Shown one piece after another: positions 43,332-52,199 of a stretch of 64,000 nucleotides of DNA (positions are counted from its first letter, which is position 1; each line of letters starts with the position of its first letter). The position numbers were made by a program, and so were the translations under genes. Source of the DNA: JANQJA01 sp965267485 (GTDB lineage: Bacteria; Pseudomonadota; Gammaproteobacteria; Pseudomonadales; Azotimanducaceae). Under the pieces are notes generated by a model. That model saw nothing but the letters and a program-made list of their open reading frames with translations, did not search any database and was not told where the DNA came from. Where the stretch lies: positions 2,232,001-2,296,000 of the forward strand of contig OZ254080.1 in NCBI GenBank assembly GCA_965267485.1, in the 5' to 3' direction.

Positions 43332-44168
43332 ATGCGATTGATCATGAGTCTCGTTGCGTTGTTGCTGAGCCAGGGGGCCGCGGCCTGGGGCGCCGATGGC
43401 CACCAGCTCGTCTGCCAGCTTGCCTGGGACCGGCTCTCTGAACCTGCCCGGGCCTTTGTGGCAGAGACGCTCGCCATGGGTGAGGAACTCGACGGCAACG
43501 GCGAGAACGACCTCGCGGCAGCCTGCCTGTGGCCCGATGCTGCGCGTTTCGAAACCTACAAGGGCACTTACGAGGAGCACTTTATCAACGTGCCCCGCAC
43601 GGCGCGGAACATCGACTTCGCGCGCGACTGTGCGGCGATGGACTGTATCGCGGTCGGCATCCAGCGCAGTCTCACCTATCTCTCCCGACCCGCCGAGAGT
43701 CGGCGTGAAGAGGCGCGCAAGGCAGCGGCGCTCCGGTTCCTGGGCCACTACATGGGTGATCTCTATCAGCCGTTGCACGTCGGCCACGGCGAAGACTGGG
43801 GCGGCAACAAGATCAGCGTGACGTGGTTTGGTGAGGATTCGAACCTGCACCGCGTGTGGGACAGCGGAATCCTCGACCGTGCCAACATCACCTACCCCGA
43901 GAGCCTCGACGTGATTGCTGCAGTCGAGGTCGAACAGCCACCCGGTGTTCTCGAGGCCCTGCAGGCTTCATTCAAGCTGGCCCGCAGCCATGCCTATGCG
44001 AATGTTGGCGGCCGCCCGGTCGGCATGGATGCGGTGCTGGGCGACGCCTACTTCGAACGCAACAAGCCGGTCGTGATCGAGCAACTCGCGAGAAGCGCAC
44101 ATCACCTGACGGTGCTGATTGAGGGGCTTGCCCGCGGTACGCTCGATACCAACATCCTGATCGAGTAG
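43332..44168 (+). CDS. Secreted S1/P1 family nuclease
   Basis: Zinc-dependent single-strand nuclease or 3'-nucleotidase acting in the periplasm or outside. 278 residues, with a signal peptide (1-18) cut so that W19 becomes the mature N-terminus; this Trp is itself a zinc ligand in nuclease P1. Further ligands are visible: H24, D69 (WPDA), H83, HYMGD, PLHV and NLHRVWD. The complete set suggests an active enzyme. Followed after 3 bases by DUF502. Confidence 0.93.
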   Translation: MRLIMSLVALLLSQGAAAWGADGHQLVCQLAWDRLSEPARAFVAETLAMGEELDGNGENDLAAACLWPDAARFETYKGTYEEHFINVPRTARNIDFARDCAAMDCIAVGIQRSLTYLSRPAESRREEARKAAALRFLGHYMGDLYQPLHVGHGEDWGGNKISVTWFGEDSNLHRVWDSGILDRANITYPESLDVIAAVEVEQPPGVLEALQASFKLARSHAYANVGGRPVGMDAVLGDAYFERNKPVVIEQLARSAHHLTVLIEGLARGTLDTNILIE

Positions 44169-44171
44169 CCG

Positions 44172-44750
44172 ATGTTTGATCTCAGCAAGGCGTTCCTGCG
44201 CGGTCTTGCCGCGGTACTGCCCATCGGCCTGACCCTCTACCTGATTGTCGCGCTTGGAAGCTGGTCAGAACGAACCGTCGGTGGCGTCGTGCGCGCACTG
44301 ATGGGCGACTACTACCTGCCGGGCAGCGGCCTGCTCCTGACGATCTGCCTGATCACGCTCATCGGCTATCTGGCGCGGGTGCCGATCGTCAACCTGCCGA
44401 TGAAGCTCGGTGATGCCATCCTCTCGCGTGTGCCGCTGGTGAAGTCCATCTATACCGCCATCAAGGACATCATGGAGTTCGTGGCTTCTTCTGAGGACGA
44501 TACGAGCCAGGGGCGACCGGTGCTGGTGGATGTCTCGGGCTTTCGCCTCGTCGGGATCGTGACCGACTCGAGCCCCGATCTGGCACGCGCCGGGAAGGGA
44601 CAGGTTCTCGTCTATTTGCCGATGAGCTATCAGGTTGGTGGCTATACCCTGCTGATCGAGGAGTCTGCGCTGACGCCGCTCGACATGTCGATTGAGGAAG
44701 CCATGCGATTCGTCCTGACGGCAGGCGTTCGAAAGGAACAGTCGAGCTGA
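44172..44750 (+). CDS. DUF502 family membrane protein
   Basis: 192 residues with two N-terminal hydrophobic helices (about 12-32 and 50-70) and a soluble C-terminal domain. Family blocks: FLRGLAAVLPIGLTLYL, GYLARVP, RVPLVKSIYTAIKDIMEF, GIVTDS and VYLPMSYQVGGYTLLI. Widely conserved and without known function. It starts 3 bases after the nuclease stop and is 45 bases before the kinase, likely one transcript. Confidence 0.9.
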   Translation: MFDLSKAFLRGLAAVLPIGLTLYLIVALGSWSERTVGGVVRALMGDYYLPGSGLLLTICLITLIGYLARVPIVNLPMKLGDAILSRVPLVKSIYTAIKDIMEFVASSEDDTSQGRPVLVDVSGFRLVGIVTDSSPDLARAGKGQVLVYLPMSYQVGGYTLLIEESALTPLDMSIEEAMRFVLTAGVRKEQSS

Positions 44751-44795
44751 GCCGCGCCGCTTTGCCGAATCCCGAATCGGGCGTAAAGTAACCTG

Positions 44796-46013
44796 ATGTC
44801 CGACGCTGATCTTGCCATTCCGCTGTCTCTCGACGACCTGACGCCTGACTACCTGACAATGGCGCTCCGTCAGTCCGGTCTCCTGACGCGCGGCCGCGTG
44901 ACGTCGTTCGACAGTCGCGTGATCGGCGAAGGCGCTGGCTTCATGGGTGACGTCGTCGATCTGTCGCTGCAGTACTCCGACGATGCCGACGCGGACGAGC
45001 GTGCCTTTGTGCTCAAAATCCCCACCGCGTCGAAGAATCGCGAGATTGGCCAGACCCTCGGCGTCTACGAACGTGAGATCCGTTTCTACCGGGAGTTCCA
45101 GCCGCATCTGTCGATCCGAACACCCCGCCACTATTTTTCGGCGATGAACACGCGCGTTGAACCTGAAACCGGGCTCAAGGCCATCCGGTTGCTCGATCGA
45201 CTGCCGATGTGGCTGATCCGGATTCTGCTTCCGCTCATCAACTGGGCCAATGGACGTGCGGAGTATCACTACGTGTTGCTGATCGAGCACCTCAAGAAAT
45301 ACCGGATCGGAGATCAGGTCGCGGGTTGCTCGGATGAAGAGTCGAAGCGCGTGCTTGCCGCCATGGCGCGTATGCATGCGCAGTTTCGGGACAATCCGGT
45401 ACTCGACACCTATGCGTGGCTCGTGCCCTACCGGTATGCGGCCAAACCGCTGCAGATGATGTACCGGCGCGCGACGGATCCGTTCAAGGCGCGATACGAG
45501 GATGTGCTGACGCCCCACGCGCGATCACTGATCGACTGGCTGCGGGACAATTATTTCAGTCTGATGACCGCACTCGAATCCCGGCCATCAACGCTGGTCC
45601 ACGGCGACTTTCGTCTCGACAATCTCTGCTTCGACGATGAAACCGGCGACGTCATTCTGTTTGACTGGCAAACGCTCGGCGTGAGCTGTGGCTCGATTGA
45701 TCTCGCCTACTTCCTGAGTGCCGCGATCAGCGAGGATGCGCCAGCTGGCAGTGTCGACGAGCTACTCGAGTACTACCGCCAGGAACTGGGCAAGCAAGGC
45801 GTTGACGTGGCGCCTGAAGTGCTGCGCTGGGAATACGACGTCGGCCTGCTCGCGATGCTGCACCGGCTGGTGCCAGCCGAATTCCAGGATATGCTCGATC
45901 TTGGCGACGGGCGGGGCAACGAGATCATCGGTACCTGGATGAAGCGCATCATGACCCACATCGAGAAAGTCGACGCCGAAGCACTCATGCGCAGCGTGCC
46001 CGCCCGGGGCTAG
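44796..46013 (+). CDS. APH/ecdysteroid-kinase-like phosphotransferase
   Basis: 405-residue small-molecule kinase of the aminoglycoside phosphotransferase / EcKL superfamily. The Brenner motif VHGDFRLDNL carries the catalytic Asp, and LFDWQTLG the metal-binding Asp; FVLKIP near residue 70 holds the ATP-binding Lys, preceded by the glycine-rich GEGAGFMGDV. C-terminal HLVP-like region LHRLVPAEFQ. In gammaproteobacteria this type often lies among lipid or CoA-ester metabolism genes. Substrate unknown. Its stop overlaps convergent 46010 gene by 4 bases. Confidence 0.85.
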   Translation: MSDADLAIPLSLDDLTPDYLTMALRQSGLLTRGRVTSFDSRVIGEGAGFMGDVVDLSLQYSDDADADERAFVLKIPTASKNREIGQTLGVYEREIRFYREFQPHLSIRTPRHYFSAMNTRVEPETGLKAIRLLDRLPMWLIRILLPLINWANGRAEYHYVLLIEHLKKYRIGDQVAGCSDEESKRVLAAMARMHAQFRDNPVLDTYAWLVPYRYAAKPLQMMYRRATDPFKARYEDVLTPHARSLIDWLRDNYFSLMTALESRPSTLVHGDFRLDNLCFDDETGDVILFDWQTLGVSCGSIDLAYFLSAAISEDAPAGSVDELLEYYRQELGKQGVDVAPEVLRWEYDVGLLAMLHRLVPAEFQDMLDLGDGRGNEIIGTWMKRIMTHIEKVDAEALMRSVPARG

Positions 46014-47260
46014 GAAACCTCTGAACTCGCTGGCGTCCGCTCGGCGCGCGCTGCCTCTGCCTCGGTGGCTCGCCGGGTCAGCGGGAAGATCAACGCCAGC
46101 CAGACGCCAACGGCGACAAAGGCGACACCAAGGTAGTAGTTCCCCATGACGACACCGAGTCGCTGCAGGGCCACGATGACAACCGACGATGCGCCCTTGC
46201 CGGTGCGATAACCAAAGACATCGATGATTTCCTTGGCGCGGTATCGCTCGTCGTAGGACAACGGCACATAGAGCACTTCCTTGGCGGCGCGGAAGATCGA
46301 GTAGTCGAAGGCCTTGAACAACGCGAAGGCCAGACCGACCGTGAAGACGGACGGTTCAATGATCGCAGCCGTGATGGCTGTAATGTGTATCACCGGCATC
46401 ATGATGTGAATCAGCCGCAGGGAAACCAGACTCAGCAGGATGGGTGCGACGATGAACTGCAGCACGATGGAACTCGTGTTCAGCGTGCCCCAGAACCAGC
46501 CCTGGAACGCGGTTTCCTCGTCGGGTCTGCCCTCGAACTCGAGCGACAGCAGTTCCTGGAATTTGAAGTCGAGCACGGCGGAGACGACCTGCGTCGACAG
46601 CACGATCATGAGCAGATAGAACAAGGTTGGATTTTCTTTCAGCCAGCGCCACCCCATGTGACTCGTGACGCTCTGCTCGTTCGGTGGAATCTCGGGTTCG
46701 CCGTGGATCGAGTAGGTCAGGTTCGCCAGTGCCGCGGACGGCAGCAGCATGAGCGCGCCGAAGAGGATCATTGTTTCTGTGCCGAAATCCTGAACGGTCA
46801 GCCCCGTCAGCATGCCGCCCAGCACGCTGCCGAACCCGGCAATCCCGGTGACCGGCCCGTTGACGCGCCGGGACGTCGCCGGAGAGACCGAGGAGTTGAT
46901 GTAACTCCAGTACTGCTCGATCAGGAGGACGATGTAGACCTCCTTGGTGAGAAACAGTATCGGCGTGATCCAGTCTGCGCCGGTCAACAGCACGAAATAG
47001 CAGGTCAGGATCAGGCCGGCACTGCCGAGGGATGTCACGATGAGTGTCCGCCTCGGCCCGAGCAGCGTCAGGAGGTGGCCATATACCCAGACGGTGCCGA
47101 AGACCACGACCGGCATTGCCGCCATGACGAGCGGAAGATTTTCGGCACCGTAGGCCGTCTTGAACAGAACCGTTGATGCGGAGCGCATGAACTCGTAGCC
47201 GACCAGCGTGAACATTGCCGTCATGGCCATGAGTCCGGCGACCCAGTATTCGCGGCTCAT
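46010..47260 (-). CDS. Npt1/Npt2-like (ATP/ADP translocase family) membrane transporter
   Basis: 416 residues with 11-12 predicted helices. Sequence features recall the TLC/Npt nucleotide transporter family known from Chlamydia and Rickettsia, which also has relatives in free-living bacteria: EFMRSASTVLFKTAYGAENLP (residues ~23-43), FLTKEVYIVLLIEQYWSY and KAFDYSIFRAAKEVLYVPLS near residues 312-331, the latter highly typical. A general MFS assignment is the alternative. The ATG overlaps the stop of the upstream VOC gene. Confidence 0.72.
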   Translation of the reverse strand: MSREYWVAGLMAMTAMFTLVGYEFMRSASTVLFKTAYGAENLPLVMAAMPVVVFGTVWVYGHLLTLLGPRRTLIVTSLGSAGLILTCYFVLLTGADWITPILFLTKEVYIVLLIEQYWSYINSSVSPATSRRVNGPVTGIAGFGSVLGGMLTGLTVQDFGTETMILFGALMLLPSAALANLTYSIHGEPEIPPNEQSVTSHMGWRWLKENPTLFYLLMIVLSTQVVSAVLDFKFQELLSLEFEGRPDEETAFQGWFWGTLNTSSIVLQFIVAPILLSLVSLRLIHIMMPVIHITAITAAIIEPSVFTVGLAFALFKAFDYSIFRAAKEVLYVPLSYDERYRAKEIIDVFGYRTGKGASSVVIVALQRLGVVMGNYYLGVAFVAVGVWLALIFPLTRRATEAEAARAERTPASSEVS

Positions 47261-47589
47261 CGCGGGACCTCCCAGTAAACCTCGAAGTGATTGCCTTCAG
47301 GATCGCGCGCCTTGAACCCGCAGTAGTCGCTTTCGGATATCACCGTCGCGGCCAGCTTTTCGGCCCAGAGGAGCACCTTCTCGCGGTCGGTGCAGCGAAA
47401 GCCGAAGTGTGCGTTGTCACCGTAGTCGATCGGTGTTCCCTGCTCGAACACGATCAGCGTGCCGGGACCAATCACGAAGCCGCCCTCTGAGCGGAAGCCG
47501 AACATCTCTGCATACCAGTCGGCGAGCCATTCGGGCCGCGCCGCCGGAAGGTTGATGTGATCGAGCCGGATGTCGGGCGTATCGGCCAC
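47257..47589 (-). CDS. VOC (glyoxalase/bleomycin resistance) family protein
   Basis: 110 residues, one vicinal-oxygen-chelate domain. Seen: RLDHINLPAARPEWLADWYAEMFGF, taken as position ~7-31, with metal-ligand candidate His in DHINLP, Glu in LIVFEQG, His in NAHFGFR, and Glu in GNHFEVYWEVP. Start GTG 47589 has GGGGAG upstream; the frame stays open to 47892 but that part is antisense to serC and not VOC-like. The stop overlaps the transporter start (ATGA). Confidence 0.85.
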   Translation of the reverse strand: MADTPDIRLDHINLPAARPEWLADWYAEMFGFRSEGGFVIGPGTLIVFEQGTPIDYGDNAHFGFRCTDREKVLLWAEKLAATVISESDYCGFKARDPEGNHFEVYWEVPR

Positions 47590-47713
47590 CCGCTGCTCCC
47601 CGTTCAAGGTGATGCATGAGTATACAAACACATGATCACCGCCGCGAAGCGCTTGACAGCCGATCACCTTGCATTCACTGTGCGCAGCTTTCCGAACGGA
47701 GATTGTCGACAGC

Positions 47714-48865
47714 ATGAACAAGCCGCAAACGCGCCCCGCCAACCCCTGCTTTTCGAGTGGTCCCACGTCGAAGCGACCGGGATGGAGTGCCGCCTCCCTG
47801 CCAACGGACAGTCTGGGTCGATCCCACCGTGCCAAGGGTGCCAAATCGCGTTTGAAGCTGCTCATCGACAAGAGCAAGGAAATTCTCGGCATCCCGGATG
47901 ACTATCTCGTGGGCATCGTGCCGGGTTCCGATACCGGCGCTTTCGAGATGGCCATGTGGACGATGCTGGGCGAACGCGGCGTCGATATTCTCGCCTGGGA
48001 GAGTTTCGGTGCGGGATGGCTCACCGATGCGACGAAACAGCTGAAGCTCGACGACGTTCGCACCTTCGAGGCCGACTACGGCGACCTGCCGAATCTTGCG
48101 GAGGTGGATTGCGATCGCGATGTCCTCTTTACCTGGAACGGAACGACGTCCGGTGTTCGTGTGCCGAACGCCGACTGGATCCCGGCAGACCGCAAGGGCC
48201 TGACTTTCTGCGACGCGACTTCCGCCCTCTTTGCCATGGATCTCGACTGGTCGCGTTGCGATGTCGTGACCTGGTCATGGCAGAAGGCGATGGGCGGTGA
48301 AGCCGCTCACGGGATGCTGGCACTTTCACCGCGTGCCGTTGTCCGTCTTGAGTCTTTCTCGCCGTCGTGGCCTCTGCCGAAAGTGTTTCGCCTGACGAAG
48401 GGTGGCAAGGTTAATCGTGAGATATTCGAAGGTTCGACAATCAATACGCCCTCGATGCTGTGCGTCGAGGATCACATTGATGCCCTCGAGTGGGCAGACA
48501 CCGTCGGTGGACTGTCCGGCCTGATTGCGCGCAGCGAGGCCAACCTCAGCGCGATCAATGCCTGGGTCGAACGCACACCCTGGGTCGACTTTCTCGCCAG
48601 TGATCCCGCAACCCGGTCCTCGACCTCCATCTGTCTCAGGATCACCGACGATTGGTTCACGGCTCAGAGCGACGACGAGCAGAATGCCCTGATCAAGAAG
48701 CTGGTCGCGCTGCTCGATGCCGAGAACGTCGCCTACGACATCGGCAGCTATCGCGATGCGCCTGCGGGCCTCAGAATCTGGGGTGGCGGCACCGTGGAAA
48801 CCAGCGACATCGAGGCCCTTATGCCCTGGATCGAATGGGCATTCGAGGAGATCAGGGCCGCCTGA
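47714..48865 (+). CDS. serC: Phosphoserine aminotransferase SerC, alphaproteobacterial/archaeal type
   Basis: Converts 3-phosphohydroxypyruvate to phosphoserine with PLP. 383 residues from ATG 47714. The opening KPQTRPANPCFSSGPTSKRP and blocks GIVPGSDTGAFEMAMWT, LFTWNGTTSGVRVPNADWI and VVTWSWQKAMGGEAAHG (PLP Lys) match the alphaproteobacterial SerC subtype. The enterobacterial type is clearly different at the N-terminus (family knowledge). Stands alone here, divergent from the VOC gene by 124 bases, with a hairpin just after the stop. Phosphatase partner could be ThrH at 24.2 kb. Confidence 0.93.
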   Translation: MNKPQTRPANPCFSSGPTSKRPGWSAASLPTDSLGRSHRAKGAKSRLKLLIDKSKEILGIPDDYLVGIVPGSDTGAFEMAMWTMLGERGVDILAWESFGAGWLTDATKQLKLDDVRTFEADYGDLPNLAEVDCDRDVLFTWNGTTSGVRVPNADWIPADRKGLTFCDATSALFAMDLDWSRCDVVTWSWQKAMGGEAAHGMLALSPRAVVRLESFSPSWPLPKVFRLTKGGKVNREIFEGSTINTPSMLCVEDHIDALEWADTVGGLSGLIARSEANLSAINAWVERTPWVDFLASDPATRSSTSICLRITDDWFTAQSDDEQNALIKKLVALLDAENVAYDIGSYRDAPAGLRIWGGGTVETSDIEALMPWIEWAFEEIRAA

Positions 48866-48871
48866 ATATCC

Positions 48872-48891
48872 CGGGCGGCTCAAGCCGCCCG
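48872..48891 (+). terminator. Perfect GC hairpin after serC
   Basis: CGGGCGGCT (48872-48880) and AGCCGCCCG (48883-48891) are perfect inverted repeats starting 7 bases past the serC stop. There is no T tract, so it may stabilise the mRNA 3' end or terminate weakly. It shares GGGCGGCT / AGCCGCCC with the hairpin at 27040. Confidence 0.45.
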
Positions 48892-48981
48892 CCAGCCTGC
48901 CGATAATTCCTGAGTCGCGTAAACGCTCTCAAGGATGAAAGACACGCAGATGCTGGAGACAGTAACCCGCTGCTCACGAGC

Positions 48982-50919
48982 GTGGTGCTGCCCGGGAAGA
49001 TGAGTATCCCGGCCGCACTCATGCTCTCCGGTGCCCTGGCCGTTGTCATCGCACTGGCATTCTACGCCCGCGGTCGAGCGCGGGAATGGCACCTGTCGCA
49101 TCACTTTGCGCTGATGCCGGCGATCATTCTTTCGTTCATTCTCGTCATTGGCGCCCTCGCCGACGTGGTTGTCGATCACCTTCGACCGGTCGCTTCCGAA
49201 GCGACCGTGCGCATCGCCTCCCGATGGGTTTACGCACTCGCAGCCGCCAGCAGCGGGTTTCTCGTCATTACCGCACTGGTCTTTCTGTTTGTGAGTCGAA
49301 AGAAGAAGGAAGGCCACCAGCGAACAAGCGCGATTCTCGACGCTGCCATCGACGGCATCCTGACCTGGGATCGCCACGGCCACATCGAATCGATCAATCC
49401 CGCCGGGCGTCGCATGTTCGGACTGACCGACACGCAGGCGCCCCTGGCGTCGCTTTCCGAGCTCATCCCGGGTATGGCGAATCGCAGCTACGAGGACATT
49501 CGGGAGCGATTCGAGACGCCGCCGGACGATGCACTGACCTTCAGTACCGAGACAGAGGGCCGTCGCGCCGATGGTTGGCTGTTTCCGATGGAGATTTCGG
49601 TGAGTGAAACGGTCCTGCCTTCGGGCGAGACGCTCTTTACCGGCATCATGCGAGACATCTCCGAACGGCGACGGGTCGAGTCCGATCTTCTTCACGCCAT
49701 GAGCGAGCGACAGAAGATGGAGAGCGAACTCAACATCGCACGTGAAATCCAGCTCAACATGCTCCCCAGCGGGTTCCTGCCGTTCCCGGAGCGCGACGAT
49801 GTCGATCTCTTTGCCTACCTGAAACCGGCCCGGGAGGTCGGTGGTGACTTCTATGATTTCTTTGAGTTTCCCGACGGCAGGATCTGTCTCGTGGTAGGCG
49901 ATGTGTCCGGCAAGGGAATTCCGTCTGCCCTGTTCATGACGCTCGCGAAGACGATGGTGAAATCTCGCGCGCTGAACGATCCCGACCCCGGTCACATCAT
50001 CACGGCCATCAACAACGATCTGTGCAAGGGCAACGAGGCGAACATGTTCGTGACGCTGTTCATCGCGTTCCTCGACCCTGCACACGGCACGCTGCGGTAC
50101 AGCAACGCCGGCCACAACCCGCCCTATCTCATTCGCGACGACGGCACGCTTGAACGGCTCGACAAGCGGCACGGGCCTGTCGTTGGCGCGCTGGAACAGG
50201 TTCCCTACGGCGTCGACGAGATGGCCATCGGTGAGGGTGATGCGCTTGTCATCTACACCGACGGCGTCACCGAGGCGATCAGCGAAGAGGCCGGACTGTT
50301 CGGGGAACCGAGGTTCCGGGAGATTCTCGAATCGCTGAGGTTCGAGACCGCAACCAACATCGTCAGGACGATTGCCGAGGAAGTCGAGGAGTTCGAAGGG
50401 GATGCTGCGCAGACCGACGACATCACGATACTCTCCGTTCGGCTTGCCCACGAGGCTGAAGAGTCCAGAATCCTGGCACTCGACTTCGATCGCGAGAACC
50501 GACTCGAGGAAATCGCACACGTCAATCAGGCCTTCAGCGAAATCGCCGGCGAATGCGGCATCGGCACTGACATCATTCAGAAGTTCAACATCGCGTTTGA
50601 CGAGCTGCTCAGCAACATCATCTTTCACGGGCTTCGCGAGGGCGACAGCACGGAAGTCCGAATCCGGATCGAAATCGTGCCGACGCGGGTCAAGGTGGCT
50701 ATTGCGAGCCATGGTGTTCCGTTCGACCCGCTGGCTGTGCCACCGCCCGACGTCACGGAATCACTGGAAGACCGTGAACCCGGCGGACTCGGCATTCACA
50801 TCGTTCGCAGCCTGATGGACGACATGACGTATCACCGGCGCCAGAGCCAGAACGTCATCAACCTGCTCAAACACATACCGCAGGCGTCGCCTGCCATCGA
50901 ACTCAAAACAGGAACCTGA
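48982..50919 (+). CDS. Membrane PAS - SpoIIE phosphatase - HATPase fusion (RsbU/RsbW type)
   Basis: 645 residues. Three hydrophobic segments (residues ~9-26, 47-66 and 85-103) form the membrane part. A PAS domain follows (~115-235: DAAIDGILTWDRHGHIESINP, by position), then a coiled linker, then a PP2C/SpoIIE phosphatase (~260-480) with AREVGGDFYDFF, GDVSGKGIPSALFM, YSNAGHNPP and YTDGVTEAI metal motifs. C-terminal HATPase (~500-635) has NIAFDELLSNIIFHG and GGLGIHIVRSLMDDM, the anti-sigma kinase fold. Start GTG 48982 or ATG 49000. It pairs with the STAS gene 1 base after its stop. Confidence 0.92.
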   Translation: MVLPGKMSIPAALMLSGALAVVIALAFYARGRAREWHLSHHFALMPAIILSFILVIGALADVVVDHLRPVASEATVRIASRWVYALAAASSGFLVITALVFLFVSRKKKEGHQRTSAILDAAIDGILTWDRHGHIESINPAGRRMFGLTDTQAPLASLSELIPGMANRSYEDIRERFETPPDDALTFSTETEGRRADGWLFPMEISVSETVLPSGETLFTGIMRDISERRRVESDLLHAMSERQKMESELNIAREIQLNMLPSGFLPFPERDDVDLFAYLKPAREVGGDFYDFFEFPDGRICLVVGDVSGKGIPSALFMTLAKTMVKSRALNDPDPGHIITAINNDLCKGNEANMFVTLFIAFLDPAHGTLRYSNAGHNPPYLIRDDGTLERLDKRHGPVVGALEQVPYGVDEMAIGEGDALVIYTDGVTEAISEEAGLFGEPRFREILESLRFETATNIVRTIAEEVEEFEGDAAQTDDITILSVRLAHEAEESRILALDFDRENRLEEIAHVNQAFSEIAGECGIGTDIIQKFNIAFDELLSNIIFHGLREGDSTEVRIRIEIVPTRVKVAIASHGVPFDPLAVPPPDVTESLEDREPGGLGIHIVRSLMDDMTYHRRQSQNVINLLKHIPQASPAIELKTGT

Positions 50920-50920
50920 C

Positions 50921-51259
50921 ATGGACATCAGAATGAACCGTGACCGAGACGTCACGATCGCCGAGATCATCGGCAACCTCGACACGCTCACGGCGATCGA
51001 GGCAGAAGCCTCGCTCAATCGCGCCATCGACGAGGGCGCCGGCAAGCTGCTGATCGACTTCTCGCATCTCGATTTCATTACGAGTGCCGGGCTGCGCACG
51101 CTGCTCGGTCTTGCGAAGCGCCAGCGCAGCGAAGGAGGCACCCTGCATCTCGCGAACATGAACGAGACGGTCCGGGAGATCTTCAGTATCTCGGGCTTCG
51201 ACACGATCATCGAGTCGTCGCCCACCGTGGAAGATGCACTGGGGCGCATCCAGGCCTGA
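50921..51259 (+). CDS. STAS-domain anti-sigma factor antagonist
   Basis: 112 residues, SpoIIAA/RsbV-like. The phosphorylatable Ser is S55 in DFITSAGLRTLLGLAKR, with LLIDFSHLDF before it. By family logic it is phosphorylated by the HATPase domain and dephosphorylated by the SpoIIE domain of the preceding gene, forming a partner-switch. No sigma factor is nearby, so the output could be another protein, as in Vibrio and Shewanella type systems. Confidence 0.93.
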   Translation: MDIRMNRDRDVTIAEIIGNLDTLTAIEAEASLNRAIDEGAGKLLIDFSHLDFITSAGLRTLLGLAKRQRSEGGTLHLANMNETVREIFSISGFDTIIESSPTVEDALGRIQA

Positions 51260-51296
51260 TCGCAATCAGGCGGGGCCTTCTCTATAGTTAGGCCCT

Positions 51297-52199
51297 ATGA
51301 CTGATCTGACTGAAATCACTGCGGGCCTCCAGTTCCCGGAAGGACCCATTGCACTCCCGGACGGCAGTATCATCGTCGTCGAGATCCAGCGCGGCACCCT
51401 GTCGCGCGTCACCCCGAACGGAAAAATCGAGGTCATCGCCGAACCTGGCGGCGGCCCGAACGGTGCCGCCATCGGGCCGGATGGTGCCTGTTACGTCTGC
51501 AACAACGGCGGCTTCGAGTGGCACCTTCGCGGGGACCTCGTCTTCCCGGGGGACCAGCCGCCGGACTATTCCGGCGGGCGTATTGAGCGCATTGATCTGG
51601 AAACCGGCGCCATTGACGTGCTCTACACGGAATGTGACGGCAACCCGCTCCGCGGACCGAACGACATCGTGTTCGATCGCGCCGGTGGATTCTGGTTCAC
51701 CGACCATGGCAAGAACCGCCCACGAGAGAAAGACCGCACCGGCGTCTATTACGCAAAGCCTGACGGCAGCCACATTGCCGAAGTCATCTTTCCGCTCGAA
51801 GCACCGAACGGAATCGGGTTGTCGCCGGACGAGAAGACGCTCTATGTGGCCGAAACCCCGACCGGCCGGCTCTGGGCCTTTCCCATCGAGTCGCCGGGCG
51901 TTCTCGGCAGTGGCCGCGAAATGATGGCGCAGATCCCTGACTACCACCTGTTTGATTCGCTGGCAGTGGATGCCGAGGGCAATATCTGCGTGGCGACGCT
52001 GATCAACGGCGGAATCACCGTACACAGCCCGGATGGTGAGCGCGCACAGCACATCCCGATGCCGGACCTGCTGACGACCAATATCTGTTTTGGCGGTGAC
52101 AACCTCGAGACGGCCTTCATCACGCTGTCATCCACCGGCAAACTCGTCTCGATGCCCTGGCGCTGCCCAGGCCTGCCACTGAACTTCCTGAACACATGA
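51297..52199 (+). CDS. SMP-30/gluconolactonase family lactonase
   Basis: Six-bladed beta-propeller hydrolase acting on sugar lactones. 300 residues. Metal site features: FPEGPIAL near residues 14-21 (Glu), GPNDIVFDRAGGFWFTDHG (Asn and Asp), PNGIGLSPDEKTLYVAET (Asn) and SLAVDAEGNICVAT (Asp). No signal peptide, so cytoplasmic. The stop overlaps the tctC start (ATGA), so lactone hydrolysis and carboxylate uptake are linked. Confidence 0.92.
   Translation: MTDLTEITAGLQFPEGPIALPDGSIIVVEIQRGTLSRVTPNGKIEVIAEPGGGPNGAAIGPDGACYVCNNGGFEWHLRGDLVFPGDQPPDYSGGRIERIDLETGAIDVLYTECDGNPLRGPNDIVFDRAGGFWFTDHGKNRPREKDRTGVYYAKPDGSHIAEVIFPLEAPNGIGLSPDEKTLYVAETPTGRLWAFPIESPGVLGSGREMMAQIPDYHLFDSLAVDAEGNICVATLINGGITVHSPDGERAQHIPMPDLLTTNICFGGDNLETAFITLSSTGKLVSMPWRCPGLPLNFLNT

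Noticed and set aside
48880..50712. 610-codon frame on the minus strand
   Set aside because: Antisense of the SpoIIE/HATPase gene, which carries full motif sets.
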